In this document: piece by piece, positions 41,901 to 50,170 of the stretch | Layout of the letters: each line of letters begins with the position of its first letter | Numbering within the stretch: position 1 is the first letter of the stretch | Source: Prevotella sp. P3-122 | Lineage (GTDB): Bacteria; Bacteroidota; Bacteroidia; Bacteroidales; Bacteroidaceae | Direction of reading: 5' to 3' | DNA: 64,000 nucleotides | Assembly (NCBI RefSeq): GCF_002251365.1 | Contig: NZ_NPJH01000080.1 | Coordinates: forward strand, 1 to 64,000 | The notes under the pieces: model-generated | What the model was told of the DNA's origin: nothing | What the model saw: only the letters and a program-made list of their open reading frames with translations | The model's database searches: none | Program-made: the position numbers and the translations under genes

Positions 41901-42965
41901 GGAATATCACGGGAGAAGATGCGGCATCTGTACAGCCGTTTCCTCGATGGGGACTACAGGCGCATGAATACCATGGGTACTGGAATAGGACTGTCGCTCA
42001 CACGCGACCTGGTGGTGCTGCATCATGGAAGCATAGACTGCGAGAGCAAGGTGGATGAGGGTACCACATTTACCATAAACATCCCTATAGGAAGAGATAA
42101 ATATCAAGAGGAGGAAATAGACAGCCAGGCTGAGGTACTCATACATGCTGATGCCATTGACGAGCCTGCTGGCACTCCAATATCTCCCAGTGACATTCCC
42201 TGTGGCGACTACTCGATACTCATTGTGGAGGACAACGAGGACCTGCTCGGACTGATGAGCCAGCTGATTGGTCAGTATTATGAGGTATATACCGCCAAGA
42301 ATGGCGAGCAGGCTCTAAACATCATCCATCGGGAGAGCCTCGATCTGGTAGTGTCGGACGTAATGATGCCTAAGATGGACGGCATAGAGCTGACAAGGCG
42401 TATCAAACAGAGCGATGACTATGCGCAGCTGCCAGTGCTGCTGCTGACTGCCAAGACACGGGATGAGGACCGCGACAAGGCATACGAGACTGGAGCTGAC
42501 GAATATATGACCAAGCCATTCAAGCTTCATGACCTCTTGCTAAGGGTGAGAAATATCATTGAGAACCGTGAGCGTATAAGAAGACGGTTCACCATGCAGA
42601 CAGACTTTGTGGTGGAGGAGCAGCACTATAGCGATCCTGACGAGAACTTCGTGAGGAAGGCCGTTGACTGTGTGAGGGCGCATCTTGCCGACCCTGACTA
42701 CGACCGCGACTCTTTCGCCTCTGACATGTGTGTCAGCAGTTCAACCCTCTACAACAAGCTCCGCGCCCTTACAGGACAGAACATCACGGGATTTATATCG
42801 TCGATAAGGCTAAAAGAGGCATGCAGGATAGCAAAGGCGCATCCGAAAATAACCATTGGCGAGCTGTCCGTGAAGGTGGGCTTCAACAGCCCGAAGTATT
42901 TCTCCAAGTGTTTCAAGAAGGAGTTTGGAATGTTGCTCAAGGACTATGTGGCACAGGAGGAGTAA
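38937..42965 (+). CDS. Hybrid two-component system regulator (propeller sensor-HisKA-HATPase-receiver-AraC)
   Basis: A 1342-residue HTCS protein. After a signal peptide, residues about 25-700 form two beta-propellers made of Reg_prop repeats (W-I-G-S-S-S-G-L, W-L-G-T-R-N-G-L, W-I-G-T-D-G-G-L, W-I-G-T-W-G-Y-G-L and more). A Y_Y_Y domain follows (about 715-795), then a transmembrane span (about 799-820) and a HisKA with I-T-H-E-L-L-T-P-L (H842). HATPase boxes are N-L-L-S-N-A-V-K-Y and G-T-G-I-G-L-S-L, the receiver has D-V-M-M-P-K-M-D-G (D1141), and an AraC domain (about 1230-1342) ends the protein. HTCS sensors bind oligosaccharides in the periplasm and switch on adjacent degradation genes. The adjacent GH16 gene suggests a beta-glucan ligand. 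A TTG six codons upstream is less likely to be the start. Confidence 0.94.
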   Translation: MKRTILFALSLLLTLTTTKSKSLPYRVVSTIKPSQSDELRCLLFDKGGLLWIGSSSGLKSWDGYEMATYRSTAFSPGILPNNTVISITEDHNDCLWLGTRNGLVRMNQRTGEFRTFFLSDDRQRIIYSLFTSSDGTVWIGTDGGLTRFLPETGTFENFTSEDCTFLDPTGKKLSRYGYSVKSMVEDREGNLYVGTWNTGLLHFDIKRRMIRQYRPLNALNSAYSLLLDSKDRLWIGTWGYGLLMMPQPDRWPEAEVVTVAGQGKDFSTFYKIVEDPVTKKLWGTTIEGISIIDPEKKTLEKYTDAAGYSIGLCNDIAVDETGRIWATTISGRLFQFSTQPSPFRTSALHLEDRLASLGAVCSLYSADGQWFWMGVSPYGLVLYNRADGTSLFNKDIPLFDNVLDKGLSTRITSIIRRRDGTLWMASNSYGIISKKAGQQAEMIDAQSCSWMGDNYVNSLFEDSKGNVWVGQRSCLSRVRPDNSGDIMKMADGHGDFSNCDVRGFTQDSKGNIWVATDNMGIVRISDNNGRYGFSRYYPGNGKYAVDDAVSCYADSHGRLWAISVSGGLFRYDSVKDLFIAVNKIYNIDGDRVFSINEDVYGNLWLAADGSLVRLTIDKQGSVIPSHFTDEDILGAATFYPNATYRLGKEIYFGSDGGMISFEPTKAMVSEKRNKARLLVTDILLDGKRYMELDSAQRHSLTEQTPRYTRSIVVPHGVSKLSVEFVLLNYSGNSRTKYAYMLEGHDNDWRSADSRLRRATVENIPSGSYTLHLKATDNFGYTVELPYAIFIKVLPPWYQTWWAFVIYFLIVACGIWLSVKWYKEHIKTKNRLQMAVVFTNITHELLTPLTVISAAIDQLRQKAPGNERQYMLMQNNISRLTRLLRQILEVRKSQAGQLRLKVSCRNLAEFIEAACDNIRPMAEARGQQLVFTCGEGTRANVWFDPDKMDKIMYNLLSNAVKYNRDDGRIEVGMTFADNVATITVADQGIGISREKMRHLYSRFLDGDYRRMNTMGTGIGLSLTRDLVVLHHGSIDCESKVDEGTTFTINIPIGRDKYQEEEIDSQAEVLIHADAIDEPAGTPISPSDIPCGDYSILIVEDNEDLLGLMSQLIGQYYEVYTAKNGEQALNIIHRESLDLVVSDVMMPKMDGIELTRRIKQSDDYAQLPVLLLTAKTRDEDRDKAYETGADEYMTKPFKLHDLLLRVRNIIENRERIRRRFTMQTDFVVEEQHYSDPDENFVRKAVDCVRAHLADPDYDRDSFASDMCVSSSTLYNKLRALTGQNITGFISSIRLKEACRIAKAHPKITIGELSVKVGFNSPKYFSKCFKKEFGMLLKDYVAQEE

Positions 42966-43013
42966 GGTCGAAGGGCTAAGGTCAACATTACAAATTAATA
43001 AAAAGTTAAGAAG

Positions 43014-43874
43014 ATGAATGCAATTATCACTATGTTATGTGGGGTTGCCTTTATGTGCATCCCTTTTGGCTGTCAGGCGCAGGCCGACGGCTGGAAGCTC
43101 GTGTGGCATGACGAGTTCGATACCGAGGGTGCTCCTGACAAGACGATGTGGCACTTCGAGAAAGGATTTGTGCGCAACCATGAGGACCAGTGGTACCAGG
43201 AAGACAACGCCTATTGCCACGGCGGACTGTTGGTGTTTGAGGGAAGGGCAGAGAAAAGCCCTAATCCCATGTGGCGCAAGGACAGCAGGGAGTGGCGCAG
43301 CAGCAGGGACTCCATACGCTATACGTCATCATCGATAAACACCCGTGGAACGTTCCAGTTCCTATATGGGCGCATGGAGGTGAGGGCGCGAATACCGGTG
43401 ACAGGAGGAGCGTGGCCGGCAATATGGCTGTTGGGAACTGGGGTGGAGTGGCCATCCTGCGGAGAGATAGACATCATGGAATATTACCGCATAGACGGTG
43501 TGCCGCATATCCTTGCCAATGCCGCCTGGGGCAATGACAAACACTACGATGCTGTTTGGAACTCGGTGCGAACACCTTTCAGCCACTTTCTCGACAAAGA
43601 CCCGCTATGGGCAAGCAAGTTCCATGTCTGGCGCATGGACTGGGACAGGGAATATATAAGGATTTTCCTTGACGGCGAGCTGCTCAACGAGCTTAGGATG
43701 GCTGATATACGCAATGGCAGCATCGGCAACTATGGGAACCCCTTCGACAAGCCGCAGTATATACTCCTGAACCTTGCCATGGGAGGCGACAACGGAGGTG
43801 AGATTGACGATGCGTCGCTGCCCATACGCTATGAGGTGGACTATGTCAGGGTGTATCAGAAAGAAGGATTATAG
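43014..43874 (+). CDS. Glycoside hydrolase family 16 endo-glucanase (laminarinase-like)
   Basis: A 286-residue exported enzyme with signal peptide (1-22). It opens W-H-D-E-F-D and has the catalytic signature G-E-I-D-I-M-E-Y-Y (E151 nucleophile, D153, E156 acid/base), G-G-A-W-P-A-I-W-L-L for the substrate cleft, and F-H-V-W-R-M-D-W with Y-I-L-L-N-L-A-M-G-G near the end. The form ExDxxE without extra Met is that of endo-1,3- or mixed-linkage beta-glucanases; agarases and carrageenases cannot be excluded. It starts 48 bases after the HTCS stop. Confidence 0.92.
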   Translation: MNAIITMLCGVAFMCIPFGCQAQADGWKLVWHDEFDTEGAPDKTMWHFEKGFVRNHEDQWYQEDNAYCHGGLLVFEGRAEKSPNPMWRKDSREWRSSRDSIRYTSSSINTRGTFQFLYGRMEVRARIPVTGGAWPAIWLLGTGVEWPSCGEIDIMEYYRIDGVPHILANAAWGNDKHYDAVWNSVRTPFSHFLDKDPLWASKFHVWRMDWDREYIRIFLDGELLNELRMADIRNGSIGNYGNPFDKPQYILLNLAMGGDNGGEIDDASLPIRYEVDYVRVYQKEGL

Positions 43875-44155
43875 ATGGACATAGAACGTAAAAGGCGAAA
43901 AAAACTTAAAACATGTGATGAAAGCCGTGGAATATTATAATTATTAGCTAACTTTACAACCAATAAATAAATATTATCATACTAACTATAAAAAATACTA
44001 ACCCTAACAGAAAATCAGTTTTACTATTACGGCTTCTGTTCTTACTCCTAAGACGAGAAGAATGAAATCCGTCGGCTGAAGCTACGTCAAACATGAAACT
44101 AAACAATTTATTATCAGCGTCCACCGCCGGGGATGTTATCACAATTATTACAAAC

Positions 44156-47100
44156 ATGAAGAAAATTACATTTTCATTTTTCGCACTCTTGATGGCAGTA
44201 TTGTTCTTGCCGTCAAGTGCGTTGGCAAGAGAAACCGTAACTTTCGACTTCGCTGCTCATCCATGGACGGAAACAGTCGGTAATATCACTGAACCAATAG
44301 TTCAGAGCGAGGTTACGTTGACAACTACTGATGGTGGTACACCCACCAGACTTTATAGTGGTACTGATGGTGTTGACTTGCGTGTTTACAAGAGCGGAGG
44401 TTCGTTTACATTTACTGCTCCAGAGGGGCAAGTCATTGAGAAGATAGAATTTTCAGGAACTGTTGCCGCAACAGCAGGAACAGGAACCTACGACTCTTCT
44501 ACCAAAACATGGACACAGCCTGACAAACAGGTAAATGCCGTTACCTTTACAGCAACTGGTACCAACAAGATTACCAAGGCTGTCCTTACCATCGCCGCCC
44601 CGGGCGAGGCACCAGAAGTTGTAGCATTGCCTACAGCGGAAAATATTGCTGCCTTCAAGGCTCTTGACACTGGCACTGAGGCAGAGCTTACGCTTACCGA
44701 TGCCAAGGTGCTCTATGTCAACGACAAAGACATGATAGTTGAGGACGCTACAGGTGCAATCGACTTCTATAACATTGGCCTGGAAGCTACCGCAGGAAAG
44801 GTGCTCAATGGCTCTATCGCAGGAAAGAACAGTCCGTATAACGGTCTGCCTGAGTTTGCAAAGAGCTCCAATACTAATTTTGCTACAGTTACCGTAACAG
44901 ACGGTGACGCTCCTGTAGCAGTGGAGATGACCGTAGCCGAGGCTATGGCAGAGAAATCATACCTGAAGTATGTGAAGCTTACCGATGCCACACTCGTATT
45001 GGACGGAGAAACATACTATCTCGTAAATGGTGACAACAAGATTCAGATCTTCAACAAGTTCTATCTTGACTACACTCTTCCCGAGGCTATCAAGAGCATC
45101 GCAGGTATCATCATTCCTTACACAAAGAGTGGTACGACAATCGTAGAGCTTGCTCCTATTGCCGTGAAGGATATCGTGGCTGTTGAGCCGATACCAGAGG
45201 GCGATATCACCTCTCTTGTTCTTTCCAATCCTGGCTTCGAGGCTTGCGAGGCTGCAACATCTGATGTAGGCACATCTGGTTCAGCACAGGGTACAGACTA
45301 TGCTGCACAAGGCTGGTCTCTGATATCATCGGCAGCATGGTCTAATGGTGCCGTAATAGAATATGGCAGCACTGTAAAGCTTAACGGCGTTAATATTCCT
45401 GATGTTGACAATGCCGGCAATTCTGGTAAGGCTCTCGGTATTACCGTTGGATGGGGTGGTGCTGTCGTATATAAATCAGCAGAATTTACATTCCCTGCCG
45501 GTCATTATACCCTTAAGGCAAACGCCTATAATGCTGGTACTGCTGCACAGTTCGGGTCGAAATTAGGCTTTGAGTCAGCAGAAAAGACGGTTGTAAGCTC
45601 CAGACAGAGCTTCGACCTCAATGCATGGGTAGAAGACGTAGTAGAATTCGAGCTTGCATCTGAGACAACAGGTTGTATCACCATTGGTGGAGTAGCCATC
45701 AGCGGTGGATCTACTTCAAATGGTAGGATATTCTTCGACAATATCACCATCTCTCATTTCGCTGACCTTCTCTCACAGGCTGTTGCCGCTTTGAACGAGA
45801 CTATAGCAAAGGCTCAGGCTGTAGCTGATGCCGGTTTGGCTCCTAAGACCGATATTAATGCCGCCATTGCCACAGCTCAGGCTGCTACTACGGAAACAGA
45901 AGCTGAAACCGTAATGGCTGCCAAGGAAACTCTTCTTGCTGCCGTTGCTGCTTACAACGATGTAAACAGCCACTTCGTGGCAGTTGCAAACTTCAAGGCT
46001 TACTTCGTAGCCGATCCTTATAAATACGCAAGCGAGGAGTCGAAGACAAACTATACCAATCTTGCTGCCAAGACTCCTGCCAATGCTGATGAGGCTGATG
46101 CCAACCTTGAAGAACTTCAGCTCGCAGCACGTGCCATTGCCGAGTCTCACGCAAAGGCTGAGGGTGTAGCAGACGCTACAGACCAGACCTCTCTCATCAC
46201 AAATCCTAACGCTGAGGCTATGGACGGCTGGACAACCGTTAATGGCGAAGGCTCAAATGGCAAACTCGAAGTTAAGACCGCCGAACCATTTACCGATGCA
46301 GCAGGCAACACTGACCATCCTTACTTCGATGGTGGCAACTGGGGTGCTTCAGCTTGGGATGTTACATTCCAGCAGACAGTGAACCTGCCTAAGGGCAAGT
46401 ACATGCTCTCTGCAACGTCACGTGCTTCTGTTGGTATGGTTTCTTTCGCTCTCTTCGCAGGCGAGGCCCGCACAGAGATGCCTCACGTAGGTGCATCAGG
46501 CGAACTCTTCAACCGCGGATATAACCTTAGCAGCGTAGAGTTTGAGGTGACAGAAGAGACTGCCGATGTAAATATCGGTGTCCAGGGTGTTGCTAAAACA
46601 ATACATGAGTGGATGTCGTTCACACGCTTCCAACTTGTCAAGCTCGACAAGAGCGAGGTTGTTGACCCAGAGCCAGACCCAGAGCCGGAACCAGAGCCTG
46701 TTGTTAAAGAAGGTTCATACTACATCAAGAACGTTGCTACAGGCAAGTATCTGTCTGCCGGCAGTTGGTGGGGAACACACGCTGTTGTAAACAAGTATGG
46801 TCTCGACATTATCGTTACTCTTGCCGACGGCAAGTACACGCTCGACACACAGCTTTACAATAACGATAGCAAGCATTATCTGAATGGTGAATATGCCGAT
46901 GGTGATGCCTTCGGATGGACATTTACTGCAGCCAAGACATCTGCAGATGCCGATGCCGTAATCATCAATAACGGTTCACAAAATCTCACTGCTCAGGAAG
47001 ACGGTCTGGTTATTCTTGGCGCTTCTGTAGAAGATAATGCGAAGTGGGTATTTGTGCCAGCTGACGAGTTCAATGCCGCATTGCAGGCTGAACTTGCTAC

Positions 47101-48727
47101 AGCTACCGAGGCTGACGGCAAGGATGCGACAATGCTTGTAAAGGGTCAGGGCTTCCTCCGTTACGACCGTCGTAACAGTGCATGGACAGACAACCCTGGT
47201 GTTGGTGGCGGTGCCGGCAGCGGTAATTCCAATACCAATGCAGAAAAGTTCAACAAAACATTTGATGTAAACCAGACAGTGACCGTTCCTGACGGTAAGT
47301 ACACCGTTGAGATACAGGGCTTCTACCGTAATGGAAATATTGCATCGGCTGCTGCAGCCCATGTCAACTCTACCGAACAGCTGCTCGCTACATTCTATGC
47401 AAACAGTGCTGAGGCTCCGCTTCCTTCTATCTTCTCTGAAGCAGGAAAGGTAGATGACGGTGCTACAGCTGAAGGTATCGACGGCAAATTCCCTGACAAT
47501 CAGGCTCAGGCAGGTTACTTCTTCAACACAGGTGCTTACAATGTTGTTCTTGAGAATGTAGTTGTTGTCGGCGGTGCACTGAAGATTGGTGTGAAGAAGT
47601 CTGAGACCGCTGCCGAAGACTGGACATGCTTCGACAATGTACGCCTTACATACTTTGGTGCTGTAGAAGACCTGTCCGCTTACAAGGAGGCTTACGAAGC
47701 AGCTCTTGCAGCAGCAACGACAGCACGTGCTGACGAGGCAAACTCTGTTGTTACAGGTGAGGAACTCACAGCTCTTAACAATGCTATTGATACCTACGCT
47801 ACTGTAGAAGACACCAAGGACGCTTACGTTGCTGCAACTTCAGCTCTCAACGCTGCAACCAGCACCTTCACATCCGCAGTAGCTGCTTATCAGGCTCTCA
47901 AAGACACCAAGGCAGAGTATGAGTCATTCGATACAGCTCCTTATCCGTACGCTTCTTCCACAAAGAAAGCAGCTATACAAGCAGCTGTTGACGTAGAGGC
48001 AACATCAGCTGCCGACGCAACAGCAAAGAAAGACGCAATCTTGACAGCTGTACGTGACTACGTTGAGTCCAACGCTGTTGCTGAGGAAGCGGGTGCAGTA
48101 GACTATACCTCTTCTATCCTCAATCCTAATGCAGAGGATGGCGTGAACTCTTGGACAAAAACTCTTGGCGATGGCTCTGGCGGTGAAATAAAAGTTCTTT
48201 CCGGTGAGCCATTCACCGATGCAGCCGGCAACTCTACCCACAAATACTTCGATGGTGGCAACTGGGATGCCTCTGCTTGGGATGTTACATTCTCTCAGGA
48301 CGTTACTCTGCCGAGCGGTGAGTATCTGCTCTCAGCAACTACACGTGCTTCTCAGGGCATAGCAAACTTCATACTCTTTGCTGGCAACGACACCAAGGAG
48401 ATGACCCACATAGGTAATACTGGTGGTATCTTCAACCGTGGATGGAACGACAACTTCGTTGTATTCAACGTTCATGAAGACAACACAGCCGCTAAGATAG
48501 GTGTACGTGGTATAGCTACAACCCAGCACGAGTGGATGTCGTTCACACGCTTCCGTCTCGTACGTCTTGGCGATGCCAACATCATCAATGGTATCCAGAC
48601 AGAGAACCTTGACAATGCTACCATCTACTCTGTAAACGGACAGGTGGTTCGCACAAATGCTACTACTACAAAGGGACTCGCCAAGGGCGTTTATGTAGTA
48701 AACGGCAAGAAGGTTGTTGTGAAGTAA
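44156..48727 (+). CDS. Giant secreted multi-domain protein with duplicated jelly-roll module and sorting-like tail
   Basis: A 1523-residue exported protein: signal peptide 1-24 (ending S-S-A-L-A-R), several beta-sandwich regions, helical Ala/Glu-rich spacers, and a proline/glutamate linker (D-P-E-P-D-P-E-P-E-P-E-P). Two copies of a 155-residue module lie at about 679-832 and 1318-1474, each with P-F-T-D-A-A-G-N, Y-F-D-G-G-N-W and A-S-A-W-D-V-T-F near the start and H-E-W-M-S-F-T-R-F near the end. The tail is A-T-I-Y-S-V-N-G-Q-V-V-R ... K-G-V-Y-V-V-N-G-K-K-V-V-V-K. No catalytic motif was recognised. It is likely a surface glycan-binding or adhesive protein working with the GH16 upstream. A longer frame from 44093 lacks a signal peptide. 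Confidence 0.7.
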   Translation: MKKITFSFFALLMAVLFLPSSALARETVTFDFAAHPWTETVGNITEPIVQSEVTLTTTDGGTPTRLYSGTDGVDLRVYKSGGSFTFTAPEGQVIEKIEFSGTVAATAGTGTYDSSTKTWTQPDKQVNAVTFTATGTNKITKAVLTIAAPGEAPEVVALPTAENIAAFKALDTGTEAELTLTDAKVLYVNDKDMIVEDATGAIDFYNIGLEATAGKVLNGSIAGKNSPYNGLPEFAKSSNTNFATVTVTDGDAPVAVEMTVAEAMAEKSYLKYVKLTDATLVLDGETYYLVNGDNKIQIFNKFYLDYTLPEAIKSIAGIIIPYTKSGTTIVELAPIAVKDIVAVEPIPEGDITSLVLSNPGFEACEAATSDVGTSGSAQGTDYAAQGWSLISSAAWSNGAVIEYGSTVKLNGVNIPDVDNAGNSGKALGITVGWGGAVVYKSAEFTFPAGHYTLKANAYNAGTAAQFGSKLGFESAEKTVVSSRQSFDLNAWVEDVVEFELASETTGCITIGGVAISGGSTSNGRIFFDNITISHFADLLSQAVAALNETIAKAQAVADAGLAPKTDINAAIATAQAATTETEAETVMAAKETLLAAVAAYNDVNSHFVAVANFKAYFVADPYKYASEESKTNYTNLAAKTPANADEADANLEELQLAARAIAESHAKAEGVADATDQTSLITNPNAEAMDGWTTVNGEGSNGKLEVKTAEPFTDAAGNTDHPYFDGGNWGASAWDVTFQQTVNLPKGKYMLSATSRASVGMVSFALFAGEARTEMPHVGASGELFNRGYNLSSVEFEVTEETADVNIGVQGVAKTIHEWMSFTRFQLVKLDKSEVVDPEPDPEPEPEPVVKEGSYYIKNVATGKYLSAGSWWGTHAVVNKYGLDIIVTLADGKYTLDTQLYNNDSKHYLNGEYADGDAFGWTFTAAKTSADADAVIINNGSQNLTAQEDGLVILGASVEDNAKWVFVPADEFNAALQAELATATEADGKDATMLVKGQGFLRYDRRNSAWTDNPGVGGGAGSGNSNTNAEKFNKTFDVNQTVTVPDGKYTVEIQGFYRNGNIASAAAAHVNSTEQLLATFYANSAEAPLPSIFSEAGKVDDGATAEGIDGKFPDNQAQAGYFFNTGAYNVVLENVVVVGGALKIGVKKSETAAEDWTCFDNVRLTYFGAVEDLSAYKEAYEAALAAATTARADEANSVVTGEELTALNNAIDTYATVEDTKDAYVAATSALNAATSTFTSAVAAYQALKDTKAEYESFDTAPYPYASSTKKAAIQAAVDVEATSAADATAKKDAILTAVRDYVESNAVAEEAGAVDYTSSILNPNAEDGVNSWTKTLGDGSGGEIKVLSGEPFTDAAGNSTHKYFDGGNWDASAWDVTFSQDVTLPSGEYLLSATTRASQGIANFILFAGNDTKEMTHIGNTGGIFNRGWNDNFVVFNVHEDNTAAKIGVRGIATTQHEWMSFTRFRLVRLGDANIINGIQTENLDNATIYSVNGQVVRTNATTTKGLAKGVYVVNGKKVVVK

Positions 48728-48777
48728 GTGCTGTAAGACGCTGAAATGTACCGATTTTGGTACATGGAACATAATTA

Positions 48778-48813
48778 AATAAGGTGACATCGTTGGTGTC
48801 ACCTTATTTTTTT
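48778..48813 (+). terminator. Rho-independent terminator
   Basis: AATAAGGTGACA pairs with TGTCACCTTATT around a 7-base loop and is followed by a T run. It separates the giant protein gene from the SpmA/B-type gene, whose -7 box starts two bases later. Confidence 0.85.
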
Positions 48814-48814
48814 G

Positions 48815-48822
48815 TAACTTTG
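48815..48822 (+). promoter_or_regulatory. -7 element TAACTTTG for the 48887 operon
   Basis: TAACTTTGCACCC lies immediately after the terminator T run, 65 bases before the start codon. Confidence 0.65.
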
Positions 48823-48886
48823 CACCCATATATATATAATAAGGTGGCTGCATGATAGCAGCCGCCATGGCTCATACCTTTTTTCT

Positions 48887-50113
48887 ATGGTACTCAACTA
48901 TATTTGGATTGCATTCTTTGCCTTGGCCTTCCTGTTCGGAGCCATACAGCTCTGCATGGGCGACACCACGGTCTTTCAGAAGATGGTGGACTCCACCTTC
49001 GACACCTCCAAGACGGCTTTCGAGATCTCGCTTGGCCTGACGGGTGTGCTCGCCCTATGGCTCGGAGTGATGCGCATAGGCGAGAAGGCCGGTGTGGTAA
49101 ACCTTCTGGCGCGCCTGCTCAGCCCTGTCTTCACAAGGCTCTTTCCTGATATACCACGTAACCATCCCGTCATGGGAAGCATATTCATGAATATAGCCTC
49201 GAACATGCTGGGACTCGACAATGCAGCCACGCCTACCGGCCTCAAGGCCATGCAGCAGATGCAGGAGATCAACAGCAAGAAGGACACCGCCACCAATCCC
49301 ATGATAATGTTCTTGGTGCTCAACACCTCGGGACTGACCATCATACCTACGAGCATTCTTGCCTTCCGTGCCTCGTATGGCGCGGCAACGCCAACAGATG
49401 TCTTCATACCGATACTCCTTGCCACACTCGTCGCCACGTTGGCCGGCATCATCATCACTGCCCTGTGGCAGCGCATAAACATCATGCAGCCAGTGCTCCT
49501 TGCCACCCTTGCCGGTCTTGTGGGCTTCACGGCTCTCGTCATCTGGGGCTTCGGGCAGATGGACAAGGACACTATGGGTGTTGTGACAAGCGTAGTCTCG
49601 AATGTCATCCTGCTGGGCATTATCTTAGCCTTCATCCTGGCAGGCTTCTTCCGCCGCGTCAATGTCTACGACGCCTTCATAGAGGGAGCCAAGGAGGGGT
49701 TCCAGACTGCCGTGAGAATAATACCATATCTCGTCGCCATACTCGTGGCGGTGGGAGTGTTCCGCGCGTCGGGAGCCATGGACATGCTCATCGATGGTGT
49801 GGCATGGTGCGTGGGGAAGTGTGGGCTTGACACCGACTTTGTCGGAGCTTTGCCTACGGCATTGATGAAGCCGCTGTCGGGAAGCGGTGCCCGAGGGCTG
49901 ATGCTTGAGGCTATGACCAACTATGGTGCCGACTCGTTCGTAGGACGTCTGGCCTGCGTATTCCAAGGCTCCACCGATACCACCTTCTACATTCTTGCCG
50001 TCTACTTCGGCAGTGTAAGCATCAAGTACACCCGCCACGCCGTGGCCTGCGGCCTGCTTGCCGACCTTGCCGGGGTGATAGCCGCCATAGCCGTATGCTA
50101 CATGTTTTTCTAA
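48887..50113 (+). CDS. SpmA/SpmB-type fused nucleoside-recognition membrane protein
   Basis: A 408-residue, about 9-11-span membrane protein made of two nucleoside-recognition (Gate) domains. The N-terminal half matches SpmA (A-L-W-L-G-V-M-R-I-G-E-K-A-G, N-I-A-S-N-M-L-G-L-D-N-A-A-T-P, N-T-S-G-L-T-I-I-P). The C-terminal half matches SpmB (R-I-I-P-Y-L-V-A-I-L-V-A-V-G-V-F-R-A-S-G, S-G-S-G-A-R-G, G-S-T-D-T-T-F-Y-I-L-A-V-Y-F-G). In spore formers the two are separate spore-maturation proteins; here the organism shows no sporulation genes, so another transport role is likely. It leads a probable operon with the flippase and S46 peptidase genes. Confidence 0.88.
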   Translation: MVLNYIWIAFFALAFLFGAIQLCMGDTTVFQKMVDSTFDTSKTAFEISLGLTGVLALWLGVMRIGEKAGVVNLLARLLSPVFTRLFPDIPRNHPVMGSIFMNIASNMLGLDNAATPTGLKAMQQMQEINSKKDTATNPMIMFLVLNTSGLTIIPTSILAFRASYGAATPTDVFIPILLATLVATLAGIIITALWQRINIMQPVLLATLAGLVGFTALVIWGFGQMDKDTMGVVTSVVSNVILLGIILAFILAGFFRRVNVYDAFIEGAKEGFQTAVRIIPYLVAILVAVGVFRASGAMDMLIDGVAWCVGKCGLDTDFVGALPTALMKPLSGSGARGLMLEAMTNYGADSFVGRLACVFQGSTDTTFYILAVYFGSVSIKYTRHAVACGLLADLAGVIAAIAVCYMFF

Positions 50114-50170
50114 AACATTACTGGATATTGCACCACCTACCAAACATCAACAAAGAATAAAAGAAAACAA

